A DNA stretch of 64,000 nt from Fulvia fulva (Eukaryota > Ascomycota > Dothideomycetes > Mycosphaerellales > Mycosphaerellaceae). Position 1 is the first letter of the stretch, and each line of letters opens with the position of its first letter. The notes under the pieces are model-generated. The model searched no databases and was not told the origin of the DNA. It saw nothing but the letters and a program-made list of their open reading frames with translations. Location of the stretch: contig NC_063016.1 in the NCBI RefSeq assembly GCF_020509005.1, positions 3,844,001-3,908,000 of the forward strand. The letters are read 5' to 3'. The position numbers were made by a program, and so were the translations under genes. This document shows positions 37,800 through 49,300 of this stretch, in pieces.

Positions 37800-38949
37800 A
37801 CGTGCTTTACTACCGAGCGGGCTATACTACCGACCGGGCCACTTTTACTAAGAACTATACTACTTCTACTTTAATTATAACGGTATCTTAATACGACGAC
37901 ATTCTATAGAATCGTTACTAGGAGGACAATTTCTCTTTAGATTCTTCGCTATCTAGTAAGTCTACTTAATAGGTACGTACGTTATGCCCCGACTCGCTAT
38001 ATCGCTTATACCGTCGTAGCCTTAGTACTAGCCGAATACTATCTAGCGACTCTCTACTTACTTCCTACCTCCTAGTATCCTCTAGAGATATTAATTGCGA
38101 CGCCTTATCGAAGGTTAGAGACCCTCTAGACTAAATGTACTTACGCTTTCGTGCTTTCCGCTATACAAGGGCCTCGTTAGACTTGTGTAGCTTACTAATC
38201 TTGCTTTATATAAGAGCTATCTAATACGCTAACTCTCTACTCCCTCTCTATCACCCTATTAAACGACCTTCCTCTTTCTACTACGCCTTTCTAAACCCAT
38301 AACGACGCTCTAAGACGTAATAACACCTATTATAAACCCTATCTCGTCGAAGTTATAGGTGTCCTAGTTAAGGATACTATACTTCTCCTTTATATTACGT
38401 ATAAGTAAGAACTACTTCTCGATAACGTCTAGATCTTCTATTAGGGCTCGCTAACGATCGTATCTACGTATTATACGAACCTTTAGCTTACAATACCGCC
38501 TAACAAACCTGTCTATCTAATTAAGACTAGCGGGCTTAAGACCCTTCTCTTATAGTAATAAATCGGCTATTGCTCGTATACTAGCCTTTAATAGCGGGAA
38601 ACCTCTAAGATCTAGCTCGAGTATATACTTAAGTATCACCCTCTCTTCTAGCTCTATAAGCTTCTTTAAATTAGGCTCGTAGTCACCCCGAGAAGGTCGT
38701 CTATTTAATCGATACCCTAGTATAGTTCGAGACGCGTCGTGTACCTTTATAGTAAGTCGATTCGAGATTGTCGCGTCGCGTTTCGTAGCCTAGACAGCTA
38801 AGGTCAGTTTGGCCTCGTTTAAAGACAATACATGCTATAATAGTGGTTATATAGCTATATCTATAGAAGTAGTATAGTTCTTAGTAAAAGTAGCCCGCTC
38901 GGTAGTATAGCCCGCTCGGTAGTATAGCCCGCTCGGTAGTAAAGTACGT
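37800..38949 (-). mobile_element. Pogo/Fot1-like element with internal deletion (1150 bp)
   Basis: Flanked by TA on both sides (37798-37799 and 38950-38951) and carrying family terminal repeats: two 17-bp subunits at the left and three at the right. It lacks the same ~750-bp internal segment as the copy at 24162-25277; the junction is near 38240-38270. The transposase core is lost. It is RIP-mutated and inserted into the palindromic repeat. Confidence 0.9.
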
Positions 38950-39074
38950 TATATAATATATAGTCTGCTTTTAAAATACCCTTTATAAGCCTATATAATA
39001 ACTTCTAATTTATAACGTAATAAATAGGGCCGGACTAAGCTTTAGATAGATAGCGTTTTAATAAGTATTTAATT
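38950..39074 (+). repeat. RIP-mutated repeat, right piece
   Basis: Continues 37669-37799 beyond the pogo insertion. It aligns in inverted orientation with about 53500-53610 (shared TATAGTCT, AACGTAATA and similar blocks). It ends where non-RIP sequence begins at about 39,075. Confidence 0.65.
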
Positions 39075-39603
39075 TAGAGGTGCACTAAACTTCTATCAAT
39101 AAGTTAAGCATGTTTTCCACCCGCATTGATGTAATAGCCGCGTAACCCACTGGGTTTCTAGAAGGCTCTATGATATACCAACCAAACCAACCATCATACC
39201 GAAGAGGGGGCGAGGCTTCATGGACTGGACTGTTCTCAAATGGCAGCCGCACCATCTGCTGTCGCCCTCGTACGGCGGGTCCAGACAAGTACAGCGTCTG
39301 TCCGCATAAGAGTCACAAGCGTTGCCGAACATCCCAGCCAAATCCAGGATCGCAGCGAATTGGTTTGTGCTCCGAGCGCGGCAACCAAAGGCACTTGTGA
39401 CTCTTATGCGGACAGACGCTGTACAATCGATACAGCGTGGGATAGCGCGAGATACCGGCAACAGTTGATGGAAAGCGGGTTACCGAGTCGGGGCTGGCCC
39501 CGGCAAAGTTACTTGGTCATCGATAGCGACTGGACCGAACAACTGATGAAGAGTGCTCTAGAACAAACAACCCCTCTCTGAACGACGATACTGAGTGGCT
39601 ACC
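39075..39603. other. Non-RIP host-like interval upstream of the aminotransferase relic
   Basis: Normal CA and TG content resumes abruptly. The interval contains a MITE at 39292-39421. Short frames on both strands cross the MITE and look like chance. It probably represents the 5' flank and promoter of the aminotransferase relic; no core promoter motif could be assigned. Confidence 0.6.
39292..39421. mobile_element. 130-bp MITE, copy 1
   Basis: Perfect 28-bp terminal inverted repeats (39292-39319 and 39394-39421, beginning CAGCGTCTGTCCGCATAAGA) with TA directly outside each end (39290-39291 and 39422-39423). The size, lack of coding capacity and TA duplication fit a miniature Tc1/mariner-type element. 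A second copy lies at 53851-53987. Its termini do not match the pogo family in this window. Confidence 0.92.
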
Positions 39604-39915
39604 ATGGCGGAAGGCACAAACTTCGCAAAGCTGGACGCCAGCCGGCTTACAAGAACATTGAACGACGATCCGCGGTCTTTACCCTCGCCGGACGACCTCG
39701 CGGTACGCCTGCTGGAATATCATACTGATCATATCATCATCGCGTCCTGGAATGTGAGCAATGGCTGGTCGTCTCCAATCCTCCAACCATATGGGCCGAT
39801 CCCCATCCCGCCAGCCGCCTCAGGATTGCACTACGCCACACAATCTTTCGAAGGGCTCAAACTGATTCGTGGCGCGGACGGGCGTCTACGACTCTTCCGT
39901 CCGATTGAGAACTGC
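39604..39915 (+). pseudogene. Branched-chain amino acid aminotransferase-like N-terminal fragment
   Basis: The ATG at 39604 in ACCATGG context opens a frame of which about 100 codons match the N-terminus of fold-type IV, PLP-dependent branched-chain aminotransferases. Recognisable segments are LDASRL, a SWN--GWSSPILQPYGPI stretch, LHYATQSFEGLKL and a final GRLRLFRP. Family members are about 360-400 residues. Here the similarity ends near 39,900-39,915 and the frame runs through unrelated sequence to a stop at 40045-40047. The PLP lysine and the rest of the fold are absent, so it is a 5' relic, presumably cut by a repeat insertion or rearrangement. Such enzymes act in Leu/Ile/Val metabolism, and some fungal copies sit in secondary-metabolite clusters (TOXF of the HC-toxin locus is a known example). 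Any link to the PKS-NRPS is inference. Confidence 0.82.
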
Positions 39916-40790
39916 GGCGATCTTCCGAACAAGAACAGACCTACTACGTCCGAATCTAACGACGAAGAGGATAACGATATACTTCTAATAGGTATTAATA
40001 GAGCTGCTATACTTTCGGAACTAGAATCTAAGCCGACGAGACTATAGGTACGGCCTTATAACCTTACTACGGAGGAGATGGCCAAATCGACTAGGATTTA
40101 GGTTAAAGGAGGGATAGGACTTCATTATTTCTTTTTCTTAGGCGTAAGGAGTTCACTTAGTAGTTTTAGTTTCTAACCTTGATTTGACTAGCTTCTAGTC
40201 CTAGTACCTAGTTTCTAGCGTGCTTAACTAATTTCTAGGCTATATCCTTGATTTAAGAGTAGGCTTACTACAAAGACTAGATCTTAACTTAGCCTCCTTA
40301 GCCCTTATAGAATAAACTTACGATATCCTTAATATCTCTAGACTAACTACTTAACTAGACGCCGGATCCGCCTTTCTTATATATAACTTGTGGGTATAGT
40401 TTCTTAGTTTATATTAGCGTAGCGGAGGTGAAACTAGGGACGGTTTTGTAATAGGGGAGGATATATTAACAAGCTAAGGGCCCCCTTTAGACCCTAAAAT
40501 TTGCGCGTCGAATCTTATTAACCTTTAACGGTTAATTACGAGGCGGGGGTATATAGGGATTCTACTAAGATATATATAGTTAGGAGGCGACCTTAGTAGG
40601 AAGCTAGGATTTACGAAGAATCTCTCTATAAGGCAAAATACGGAAATCTAAAAATTTCAGATTTATTATTTTTTAGGATCTTAGTATATATTCTACGGCC
40701 CGCGGACTAGTAAATATATATACCTACGCGTAGGCTATCCTAAGGTCACTAGGCGCGCCCTTACTTACTAGGGTGGTTAGTCGTCTATAC
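39916..40790. other. Unassigned degraded interval
   Basis: Composition shifts back to TA-rich RIP-like sequence from about 39,950. No recognisable transposon domain, gene or RNA. The first ~130 bases remain open as the tail of the aminotransferase frame but show no family similarity. Confidence 0.5.
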
Positions 40791-42430
40791 TAGTCCTAGG
40801 GAGGTATACGTCCGACCCGGTAAAAGTAGAGGCTAGAATACCTTAGAGATCTACTCTCTCCCCTATCCTATTTCTAATATTTATATCTGATCTAATTCCC
40901 CTACTTACCTCTCCGTAAACCTTAGTATCGGGATTCGTAGACGACATAAATATTCTAGCCTAGTTAGACTCGATAGAGGAGAACTATCGCCTCCTTATAG
41001 ATAGGTATAAGAAATACGATAAGTAGGTAAAGAAGTATAGTGCCCGATTCGCCTCTAAAAAGTACTAGCTTATACACTTTAGTAAAGCGAGAATATACTA
41101 TAATATAAAGGCGGCGGTAAGAATCTAAGGCTACGAGACTAAGCTATTAGCGGAGCTATAAGTACTAGGGATCTAGCTCGACCCGAAGCTAAGCTAGAAC
41201 GTATAGATTAAGAAAGCCTAGAGTCGAGCGTAAGTTAACAAAGCCTCGATAAAGAGGCTTACGGCGTCTATATAGAGAGTAACATTCGATAAGGTAAGGG
41301 TAATATATAAGGCGATCGTTAGACTAGCTATATTATACAGGGTATAGATCTAGAGTATAGGAGGCGTAGGTAAGCCGATCCCGAAACGGATAGAGTAACC
41401 CCTAAATAGGACTTAGGTAGGTAACCTACGTAGAATACTAGGGGTATATAAGATAACGCTAATAAGCACGGTAGAAATAGGGACGGGAATACCTCTAATC
41501 GACTAATATATCCGGGGAATAAGAATTTAATACGCGGTAAAGACGATAGATTACCTAGTACAAACTATAATCTAGGAGGTAAAGAATAAGATAGAAAGCC
41601 GCTACCGGAGAGGGGCTAGATATAGGACAAGCTAAAAAGAGGATGACCTTACTACCTTTACGGCCGTATAGACAAGTACCGAATAGCTAGCACGAAAGAA
41701 GGAGGAGCGTAGGACTCGCTAGGCCGGCGGGGGCAAGGCTAAGACCTAAAGTCTAGCGGAATAGATAGCGAGCTATCTATAGGAGTAGGACTAGGAAAGG
41801 AAGCCCCCTAAGACAATAGGCCCGATCGTACTCCGAGCTTTCTAGAGACATAATTACTAGCTATATAGGGACCTAATAAGGGCCGAAGTAAGTATAGCGA
41901 TCCAAATCAGGTCCGAACATATTAGACTAAGTGCCTACCTATTTAGGAGACACGTACTAGATATATAAAGCCTAGCCTACTAGTATAGCTACCTATCGTA
42001 AAACCTAGAATATATACTACTACGATACTCGTAGTAGGCGAGTTATAGGGAAAATTGGAGGTATTAAGCGGGAAGGAGGGACTATAAGTTAATTATTAGG
42101 GACAAAGGTAATATTCGCCGAATCGCTCGGTAGATACTATAGTAGGGATGCCTCTAGTAGTTTAGCCTTGCTAGCGAGACGGAGGAGTAGATAGATAAGA
42201 GGCGGAAGCTAGAGGGGTTATAGATAGGGTAGTTATTAGGGCAGGCCTATAACACTAGCGTACCCTTAATAAGGGAAATATAAGTCGATAACGAGGGAGA
42301 AAAGACAGGCGGGAAGGAGGAGGGGTTTTTACTAACACGGTTTCCCCTCTATATATATAAAAACAAGATAGTATAGCTATATAGGCCAAAGGGCATTATA
42401 ATAGCTGAAATGAAATATCTATCTATATTT
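40791..42430 (+). mobile_element. RIP-mutated LINE, copy F, 5'-truncated
   Basis: Starts abruptly within the reverse transcriptase region (GGTATACGTCCGACCCGG, matching copy A near 3090) and runs through the C-terminal region to a short ATCT tail near 42,415-42,430. It is very similar to copy A and reads uninterrupted across the site where the young LINE entered copy A, giving the empty-site reference. Confidence 0.88.
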
Positions 42431-43074
42431 CATATAAACTATCTTAGTAACTAATTATAGAAGCTTCTAAAGTAGAAGACGACTACGGGAGCTATTATTA
42501 AGATCCTTGGGATTAATTAGGTTACTAGAGGCTACGAAGAGACGGATAAACTCCTTTATATCCTACTCCTTGGGCTTTTTCCTTTCTTAGCCCGGACTAT
42601 CTTTTTAAGGTATTCTCGACTTCCTAATATCGAATAGGTATCAAATCTCGAGATTTAGCTAAGAAGGACCTTCTAAAGGTACTCCGCCTTACTTACTATT
42701 CCTCTAATCTTATTACTAAATATCGGATAGTAGTCTCGTAGTTACGCTCGAAACGACCCTAGAAGTTATCTTTCTTAATTAATAGCCTTAGTAGATACTA
42801 GTCTATAAGATTATTAAACTTCTCCTAGAACTTAGTAGCGTTCCTACTATTAAAGAAGGCGTTTTCCGGACTTCTAGGAGTAGAGAAGCGCGGTCCTATA
42901 TTCTCTATAGTAATAGTAAGACGGCTAAATAAGGCTACTATTATATCTATACTATAGGGTATTCCTAACGTTATAGTACCTTTATTTAAGTTATCTTCTT
43001 CTTAGTCATTAGTCGTACTCTTTCCTAACCCTTATTATTAGAGCTTAAAGCCTCCGGAGTATTATCTTCGTTAC
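42431..43074. other. Unassigned RIP-like interval
   Basis: TA-rich degraded sequence between the LINE F tail and a copia LTR. No domain, terminal repeat or RNA gene was recognised. Confidence 0.45.
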
Positions 43075-43309
43075 TATTAAACAGGTACGGGTAGATAGTA
43101 GCGGAGTAGAGTAAGAGATCAATCTTTAACTAACTAATAGCACGAGTATATAGCAATATATTAGGAACTAATATGTTGATTATGTTAGATGTCTTTTTAA
43201 GCTAAAGGGGAGAGAAGGTATCTCCCTACAAGCTAAGTTATTATGGATGCCTTAGGCTACTAGATCACTTCCTAATTGTTGACTCCCTTTGAGATGCTAT
43301 ATCTTAACA
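43075..43309 (-). repeat. Copia 3' LTR (235 bp)
   Basis: On the minus strand it begins TGTTAAGATATAGCATC and ends TTTAATA. It is homologous to 11011-11300 but has a single copy of the 55-bp unit. It follows the reverse transcriptase/RNase H relic in the same orientation. Confidence 0.82.
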
Positions 43310-45378
43310 CTCCTACTTATCTCGTATAGGAGGTTATAGTCTGCTCACTTCCTATTAATAGTACTTAGACCTTTTTATAACAGGTTTAGCTAGCTTACAA
43401 ACCTCTAGAAGTATAGACCAGTCTTTGGTTTTGTAAACCCGTCTGCAACCATCTCAGAGGTTAGGGTGTACTTAACAGCAATAAGCCTCCTCTACTAAAG
43501 TTTCCTAACAGCGTTATAGGCAATGTCAATGTGCTTCGACTTGTTATGAACATATATATCTTTTACTAGGGTGAGGGCAGCTTGATTGTCACCTCTTAAT
43601 TAGACTGGTCTTAAATTTGATATAGTCTCCTAGTTTCTAGTGATTCTTAGTTAATAGGAACAGTCTCCTACTAACTCTAGACAATCCATTTCTCTTAGTA
43701 GTAAAGCTAGGAATTAGGACTGCTTCGTATATACATTTATAGCTATATATTCAGCCTCTATTATAGATATTGCTACAGACTTTTGCTTCTTACTCATCTA
43801 AGAAACTAGTACCCTATAGAGGGAGAAGACATACCTAAGGATTGAGACTCTGTCTGCTTTGTCTATTACATAATCAGAATTATAGTATCTAATAAGGTGT
43901 CCTTTTCTAGACTTTGAGAACTGAAGTCCTAGATCATAGTATGATCTTAGGTACCTAGTGATCTTCTTTAAAGCCTTTATGTGGTAGGTGGATAGGTCAC
44001 TCACAAATGAGCTCATCCTTCCTAGGGTAAAAGCAATGTCTAGCCTTGTGATTGTTGCTAGCCACATCTAAATACTATTGATACTCTAGTACTCTGCCTT
44101 GTTACACCTCTCATCTATATGGCTTAAAGGTTTAAGGGCCTTATAGCTGTCTATAGGTGAGTGTGTAGGTGCTGCCTTCTTATAGTTCATTCCTATCTTA
44201 GCTAGGCTATCCCTAATAAAGTGTCCTTAGTCAAGTTTTAGGATTCCTCTCTTCCTATCCCTTATAACTCTTATACTAAGGATCTTTTTAGGTTCACCTA
44301 GATCTTTAATCTTGAAGATCTTACTAAGTTCTCTTTTGAACTAGAGAACATCTATTAACTTTGGTATAGTAATTAGAATGTCATCTATATATAAGGATTA
44401 TGATCTCCCTCTTCTTATAAATAAGTAGGTACAGATCCACTTCTAACTATATGAATCTAATCTCTCTAAGCTTTAACATATAGAGTTAATTCCAATCTCT
44501 AGCTACTTACTTAAGTCTATATAAGCTTTTAAGGATTTTAAACACTATGTTTAGTAGAAGCTCAACTCCTAGTAGTAGTAACATAAAGATGTCTTTATAG
44601 AGGCTACTTTCTATAAATACATTGTTCATATCCACTTAGTAAAGATAAAGATCCACCTTATACATAATAGCTATAAACACCCTAAGGGTGTCCTATCTTA
44701 CTATAGGTATAAATGTCTCTGTAAAGTCAACACTAAACTTCTATAAGAAGCCCCTTATAACTAGTCTAGCCTTGAACTTTTTAATAGCTCTACTGATACT
44801 TCTCTTAATATCAAAGACCTATCTTAATATAACTAGATTTGCTCCTTTTAGTAGAATAGAATTTTCCTAGGTGTTGTTACTCTATAGAGCATCTAGTTCC
44901 TTTTGGATTGCTTCCTTCTAAAGATGTCCCCACTTCTTATCATTTATAGTATCCTTATAGGATTTCGGAATTAGGACCTCTTACTTATATATAATAGCTT
45001 CTATAGTTACTATAAAGGCCATTTCCTTAACTTCTTCTAGGAATTCGCTATCCTATAGTATTGAACTGTCTACTGATTATATAGCTATAAAGAAAGCTTA
45101 GTAAAAAGTAGCAAGGTTCTCTAAGAGGTCTATTACTTCTCCTACTTTAGTAGTTAGTTCGGGCTTAGGGACTAAAGATTTTAGGGCTTTCTGTTTTATG
45201 TTATAGCCCTTAACATTATAGTCAGCCTTTCTCTTTCTAAGGGATGATTTAGGGACCGTCACTTATAACCTAGTAACGTCTATTTCCTAGGGATCTAGGG
45301 AGCTTGTCTCAATTGGCTAATTAATTTTCTGAAATTCCCCTACGTTCTCCGGAGGTTAGGGAAGTTATATAAATAGCT
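43310..45378 (-). pseudogene. Copia pol relic (reverse transcriptase and RNase H)
   Basis: Less heavily mutated than most repeats here. An 89-codon open stretch (43798-44067) reads MWLATITRLDIAFTLGRMSS, then LRSYYDLGLQFS and a YNSDYVIDKADRVSILRYVFSLY-type stretch, the end of the RT and the start of RNase H in Ty1/copia polyproteins (the usual YSDADWAGD is altered). Near 44,750-44,870 the minus strand reads ENSILLKGANLVILRQVFDIKRS and KKFKARLV, the start of the copia RT domain. The element stops at 45378, where a truncated LINE is joined, so gag and most of integrase are missing. Confidence 0.85.
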
Positions 45379-46167
45379 TCCCCACCAGCCAAGCTCTACC
45401 TTCAAGGGTTGAGATACCAGTATGCAGGAAAGACGTCTGCATACCCAGCCCAGCTAGTAATCCAGAAGGCAGTCAACAAAATCAGGAGCCAGTGCACAAG
45501 AAGGCACAGACAAGCAAGACCCAATCCAGCCCCACAGAAGCAGCAGGACCTGCAGAAGTTCAAAGAACTAACAGAACAGCTGCACCTAGCCCAGCAGGAA
45601 CAGGACAGAAGGGCTCAAGGGAGAGGATCAGCAGCCAGCCAAGGGAAGAAGCAACAGTCTCTAGCTGAAAGGATGGCAGGACTCCTCTGGAAGACTGAAT
45701 GGACAAGAACCCCACAGAGGCCAGGAACCCCAAAGGCACTCCAACAGTTTGGTAGCCACAACTACCTACTGTACTCAGACCTGACCAGGTCAGAAGCAAG
45801 CATAGCAATACAAATCCGCTCTGAACACATCGGAGTCAGGGCATACCTGCATCAGAGAAAAGTCCCAGGTATCGAAGACAAGAGTTGCCCATGCGGCTAC
45901 CTGTCCCAGAATGTCGAACATAGACTTCTGGTTTGCAAAGAATGGAGTACAGGGAGAGGTGAATGGAGGGCAAGGGCAAGGAACAGAAACTTCCAAGCCA
46001 TGATCAGCAATAAGGGAGACCTCCAGAGAATTACAAGGTGGATCATCCACCAAGGATTTTTGGAGCAGTTCTCTCTTACTAGGGAAACAGAGAGATGGAT
46101 TGAGGAGAGAAAGAAGGAGGAGGAGAGCAGGAAGAGGGGGACAACTCTAGGGTTGCAGACAAGGTAG
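45379..46167 (+). pseudogene. C-terminal fragment of LINE ORF2
   Basis: 262 codons equal to the last part of ORF2 (residues ~867-1128), open to the normal stop but without start codon, nuclease or reverse transcriptase. It keeps the CX1CX8HX4C cluster (CPCG...H...C near 45,890-45,940). Its sequence supplies an unmutated reference for that part of the 3562-8459 copy. Confidence 0.9.
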
Positions 46168-46370
46168 TCAGAGGCTGACCACCATGACACTAGTGCACCC
46201 TAATGGAAGGAAAACTGAGAACTCATGGCAAGGAAGCTATTAGAGAAGGAGAGGAGGTTTTTACCTAGGAATAGGTTTCCTACCTTATGTAGTAACATAT
46301 ATAGACATAAACCCGCATGGGCCGGAGGGCACCACAACGGGTAAATGAATCATCTATCTATCTATCTATA
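45379..46370 (+). mobile_element. 5'-truncated copy of the young LINE
   Basis: About 980 bp nearly identical to the 3' end of the LINE at 3562-8459, starting at ORF2 codon ~867 and ending in ATCT repeats at about 46352-46370. One difference was noted, C versus T in CpA context (46176 here against 3747 there). It lies exactly between two copia relics of different families, and no clean target duplication was found (TATATAA occurs near both edges). It is not RIP-mutated, although its surroundings are. Confidence 0.93.
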
Positions 46371-49300
46371 TAAGCTCTAAGGCGGCTTACGAAAGCCCGA
46401 GTAGCTTAGCCTCTATTAAGAACTTAGTAATAGTGATTTGTTTAGATACCTTATAATCTACTAGTCTACCGAACAGTATAAAGACCTAGCTATTTAAGCT
46501 AGTCCTATTATTATTTATGCCGTAGGACGCGTCCGACACTCTAAAGAACTCGTAGTTACTACCGAGGTGTTCTAGTTAGCTATATAGGCTAGTAATATGT
46601 TTACTAGCGCTATATATAAGGCAGAGGTTCTTAGTCTCTAGGAGATAGCGTAAGTACTAATCTATAAGCTTAAGGTATGTCTTAGTTAGCTTAGTTAGAT
46701 ACTGCGATAGTATAGATAAGGAAAAGGCGATATTAGGCCGCGTATATATAGCGGCGAAGTTACGGGATCCTATACGTTATTAGTACGTAAGGATAGTAAT
46801 AGAGGTAGGTTAATAGCCCTCTAGAACGGTCTAATTAAGGTATTAATCTACTAGTACTATTGTTTTATATATATTCGTAGATATACTAAATTTAGCGGCT
46901 AGCTTCTTAATATAGTCTTCTTAAGAGAGCTATAGTAAGCGCTTGTTTCTATTACGCGTAACCTTTATTCCTAGGAACTAGGAGAGATCACCGAGCTCGT
47001 ATATCTCGTACTTAGTAAATAGCCGCTACTTAATATTAGTAGTATAGGCCTTATACTTACGGTAGTAGAGTATAACTAGGTCGTTAACGTAAAAGAAGAA
47101 CATAACCTTGTTATTATAGTAGATATATTCGGAGTCCGATAGGGGTACTAGTCTAAGGGAGGCTAGCGTCTCGGTTAGGGAGTTATACTATAATAAAGGG
47201 GACTCCTTTAGACCGTAGAGGGCCTTAACTAGCTTAAGGGCGTGTCTATAGGATGGCCTATCGATTCTAGGAGGTGGTTATAGATATATAGTATATAGTA
47301 GGTCCGAGTTTAGGAAGGCGTTAATAATATCGAATTGTTTAGCTTCTAGGTCGAAGCTCGCGGCTATAGTATAGTAGAGGCGGAATATACTTACTAGTAG
47401 TATAGCGGCGTATATATCTAAGTGTGTTCCTTATAAATCGCCTCTTATATATAGCCTAGCCTTAAAGCTCTTTAGTATACCGTACTCGTCTAGTTTATAT
47501 TTATATACCTACTTTAGCGGTAGTAGTAGCTAAAGTCCCTCCTCTTACTAAGTATCCTAATCCTTCTCTTCCTTTATTACCTATCTAAATGTGCCTGTTA
47601 CTAGGGCTTTAGCAAACTCCTTAGCTATAGCTTCGATCTACTATTAGGAGAAGCGGTGTTTTATAGCGGCTCGGTAGTTAGAAGGTTCGGGCGGAAGGTT
47701 ATCGCGGTATATAGAGGTAGTAGTATTAATACGCCTTAGAGGGCTATTGCCTCTTCGTATAGGGCTTCGATCGCTCTTATCGCGATAGGCGCGTATTCTA
47801 GGTCATATACCGGATATCTAGCCGATAATTATATTATCGACTATAATCTAGTATAGTATATAGTAGAAGTAGGCCGTTCGTAGGCGCTTTCTATTCTCTA
47901 TAACTATATAGTTAGACTCCTCTAGTATATAGAGCTCTAGCTCTAGGGGGAATAGTAGTATATTAGACGCGTTATTTATTAACGCGTCTTCTAGTAGTAT
48001 AAATATAAATAGATATAGCTCGCAATTAGGGTCCGTATTACCTATAATCTCCTTACGGTCTTCTACGGTAAGAGTATCTATTATCTACTACTATAGGGTG
48101 TCGTAGTAGTTAGTAGTATTATATACTAACTACTATATATTGTCTTAAGTTACGTGATCTGTTACGTACTCGATTTACCGGTCCTTTTAGTTATATATTA
48201 CTAACTCGCGGTGTTACGGCTAGTATAGTTCTTACCTAAGGAGCTTTTAGTAAGCGTCTCGAGGTTATTAGGTATACGGCTACTAAGCCTATTCTTCTAC
48301 CCCCTCGGCCTATACTATATCTTACTTGTAACAAGCGATATATAGGTCGTAGTATTATTTAGGCTCTTTAGCCGGTTCCGCTATTACGATGTTCTCGATA
48401 GGGGTCGTATACCCTACTATTAGGCGTAATAGGTTATAGAACGTAGTCTTATCGAAGAGGACGTCCTTAACTCGTATAACCCTATCTTTTAATAGGTCCT
48501 ATACGCGGTAGATATTAGTAGAGTCGTATCCTATAAGGTAGCCTATAAGCGCTCTCTCTTAGAGTTTCTCGCTCTTACTAGGCTAATCTAGTCTATAGAT
48601 AAATACGTATATAAGGGAGCTATATACTACTATATAACCTACGTTCGGAATTCGTCCTATTACTAATTCGAATAGGATCTTCTAGCCCTTTAACTAGATA
48701 GGAGATCGCTAGAGGATATATACTACTACTATAGTATATTCTAGCTAAAGCTTTTCCGGTAATCGTACGTAGATATGAATAGTTCTACTTATAGTAATAA
48801 TTAGAGCTCTAGCTCTTTCTACTAGGTCCTACGTAGGCGCGTATTCCGCGGTTACGTACTATTTAATCTTGTTATTATTAATGACTAAGCGAAACACCTT
48901 CCTAATAGCGGGCTTGTTATTACTATAGAAGTATACGAACCTACGACTAATAAAGTTAATAAAGCTTAGTAGGCTATTAAAGTAAGCTAATACCGATTAC
49001 TAATCCCTATTCTTAATAGTAAACTAGAAGTGTCTATAGGTATCTAGATCGTAGAAGTAGACGAGGTACCTATTACCGTTATAGGCAATAGTGAATTCTA
49101 CTAAGTCTATAGCTATATAGCCGTATATAGTCATTACCCTAATAGGCTAAGACCGATTATATACCTTATAAGCTTTACTAAGCCTATATACTCTATAATA
49201 TATAGCAAGGGGTACGCTTAGACTATTATTAATAATTACCCCCTTAACTCTAAGCGGTAACTACTTAATACATTTAGCGCTAATATAACTAAAGATTTGA

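Noticed and set aside
38884..38949. Repeated 17-bp units as a CRISPR-like array
   Set aside because: The units are nearly contiguous without unique spacers and are part of pogo terminal inverted repeats.
39085..39581. Several overlapping short frames on both strands near the first MITE
   Set aside because: They run through the MITE terminal repeats and have no family resemblance; similar frames appear at the second MITE for the same reason.
43798..44067. Small host gene on the minus strand
   Set aside because: The translation matches the reverse transcriptase/RNase H boundary of copia polyproteins and lies next to a copia LTR.
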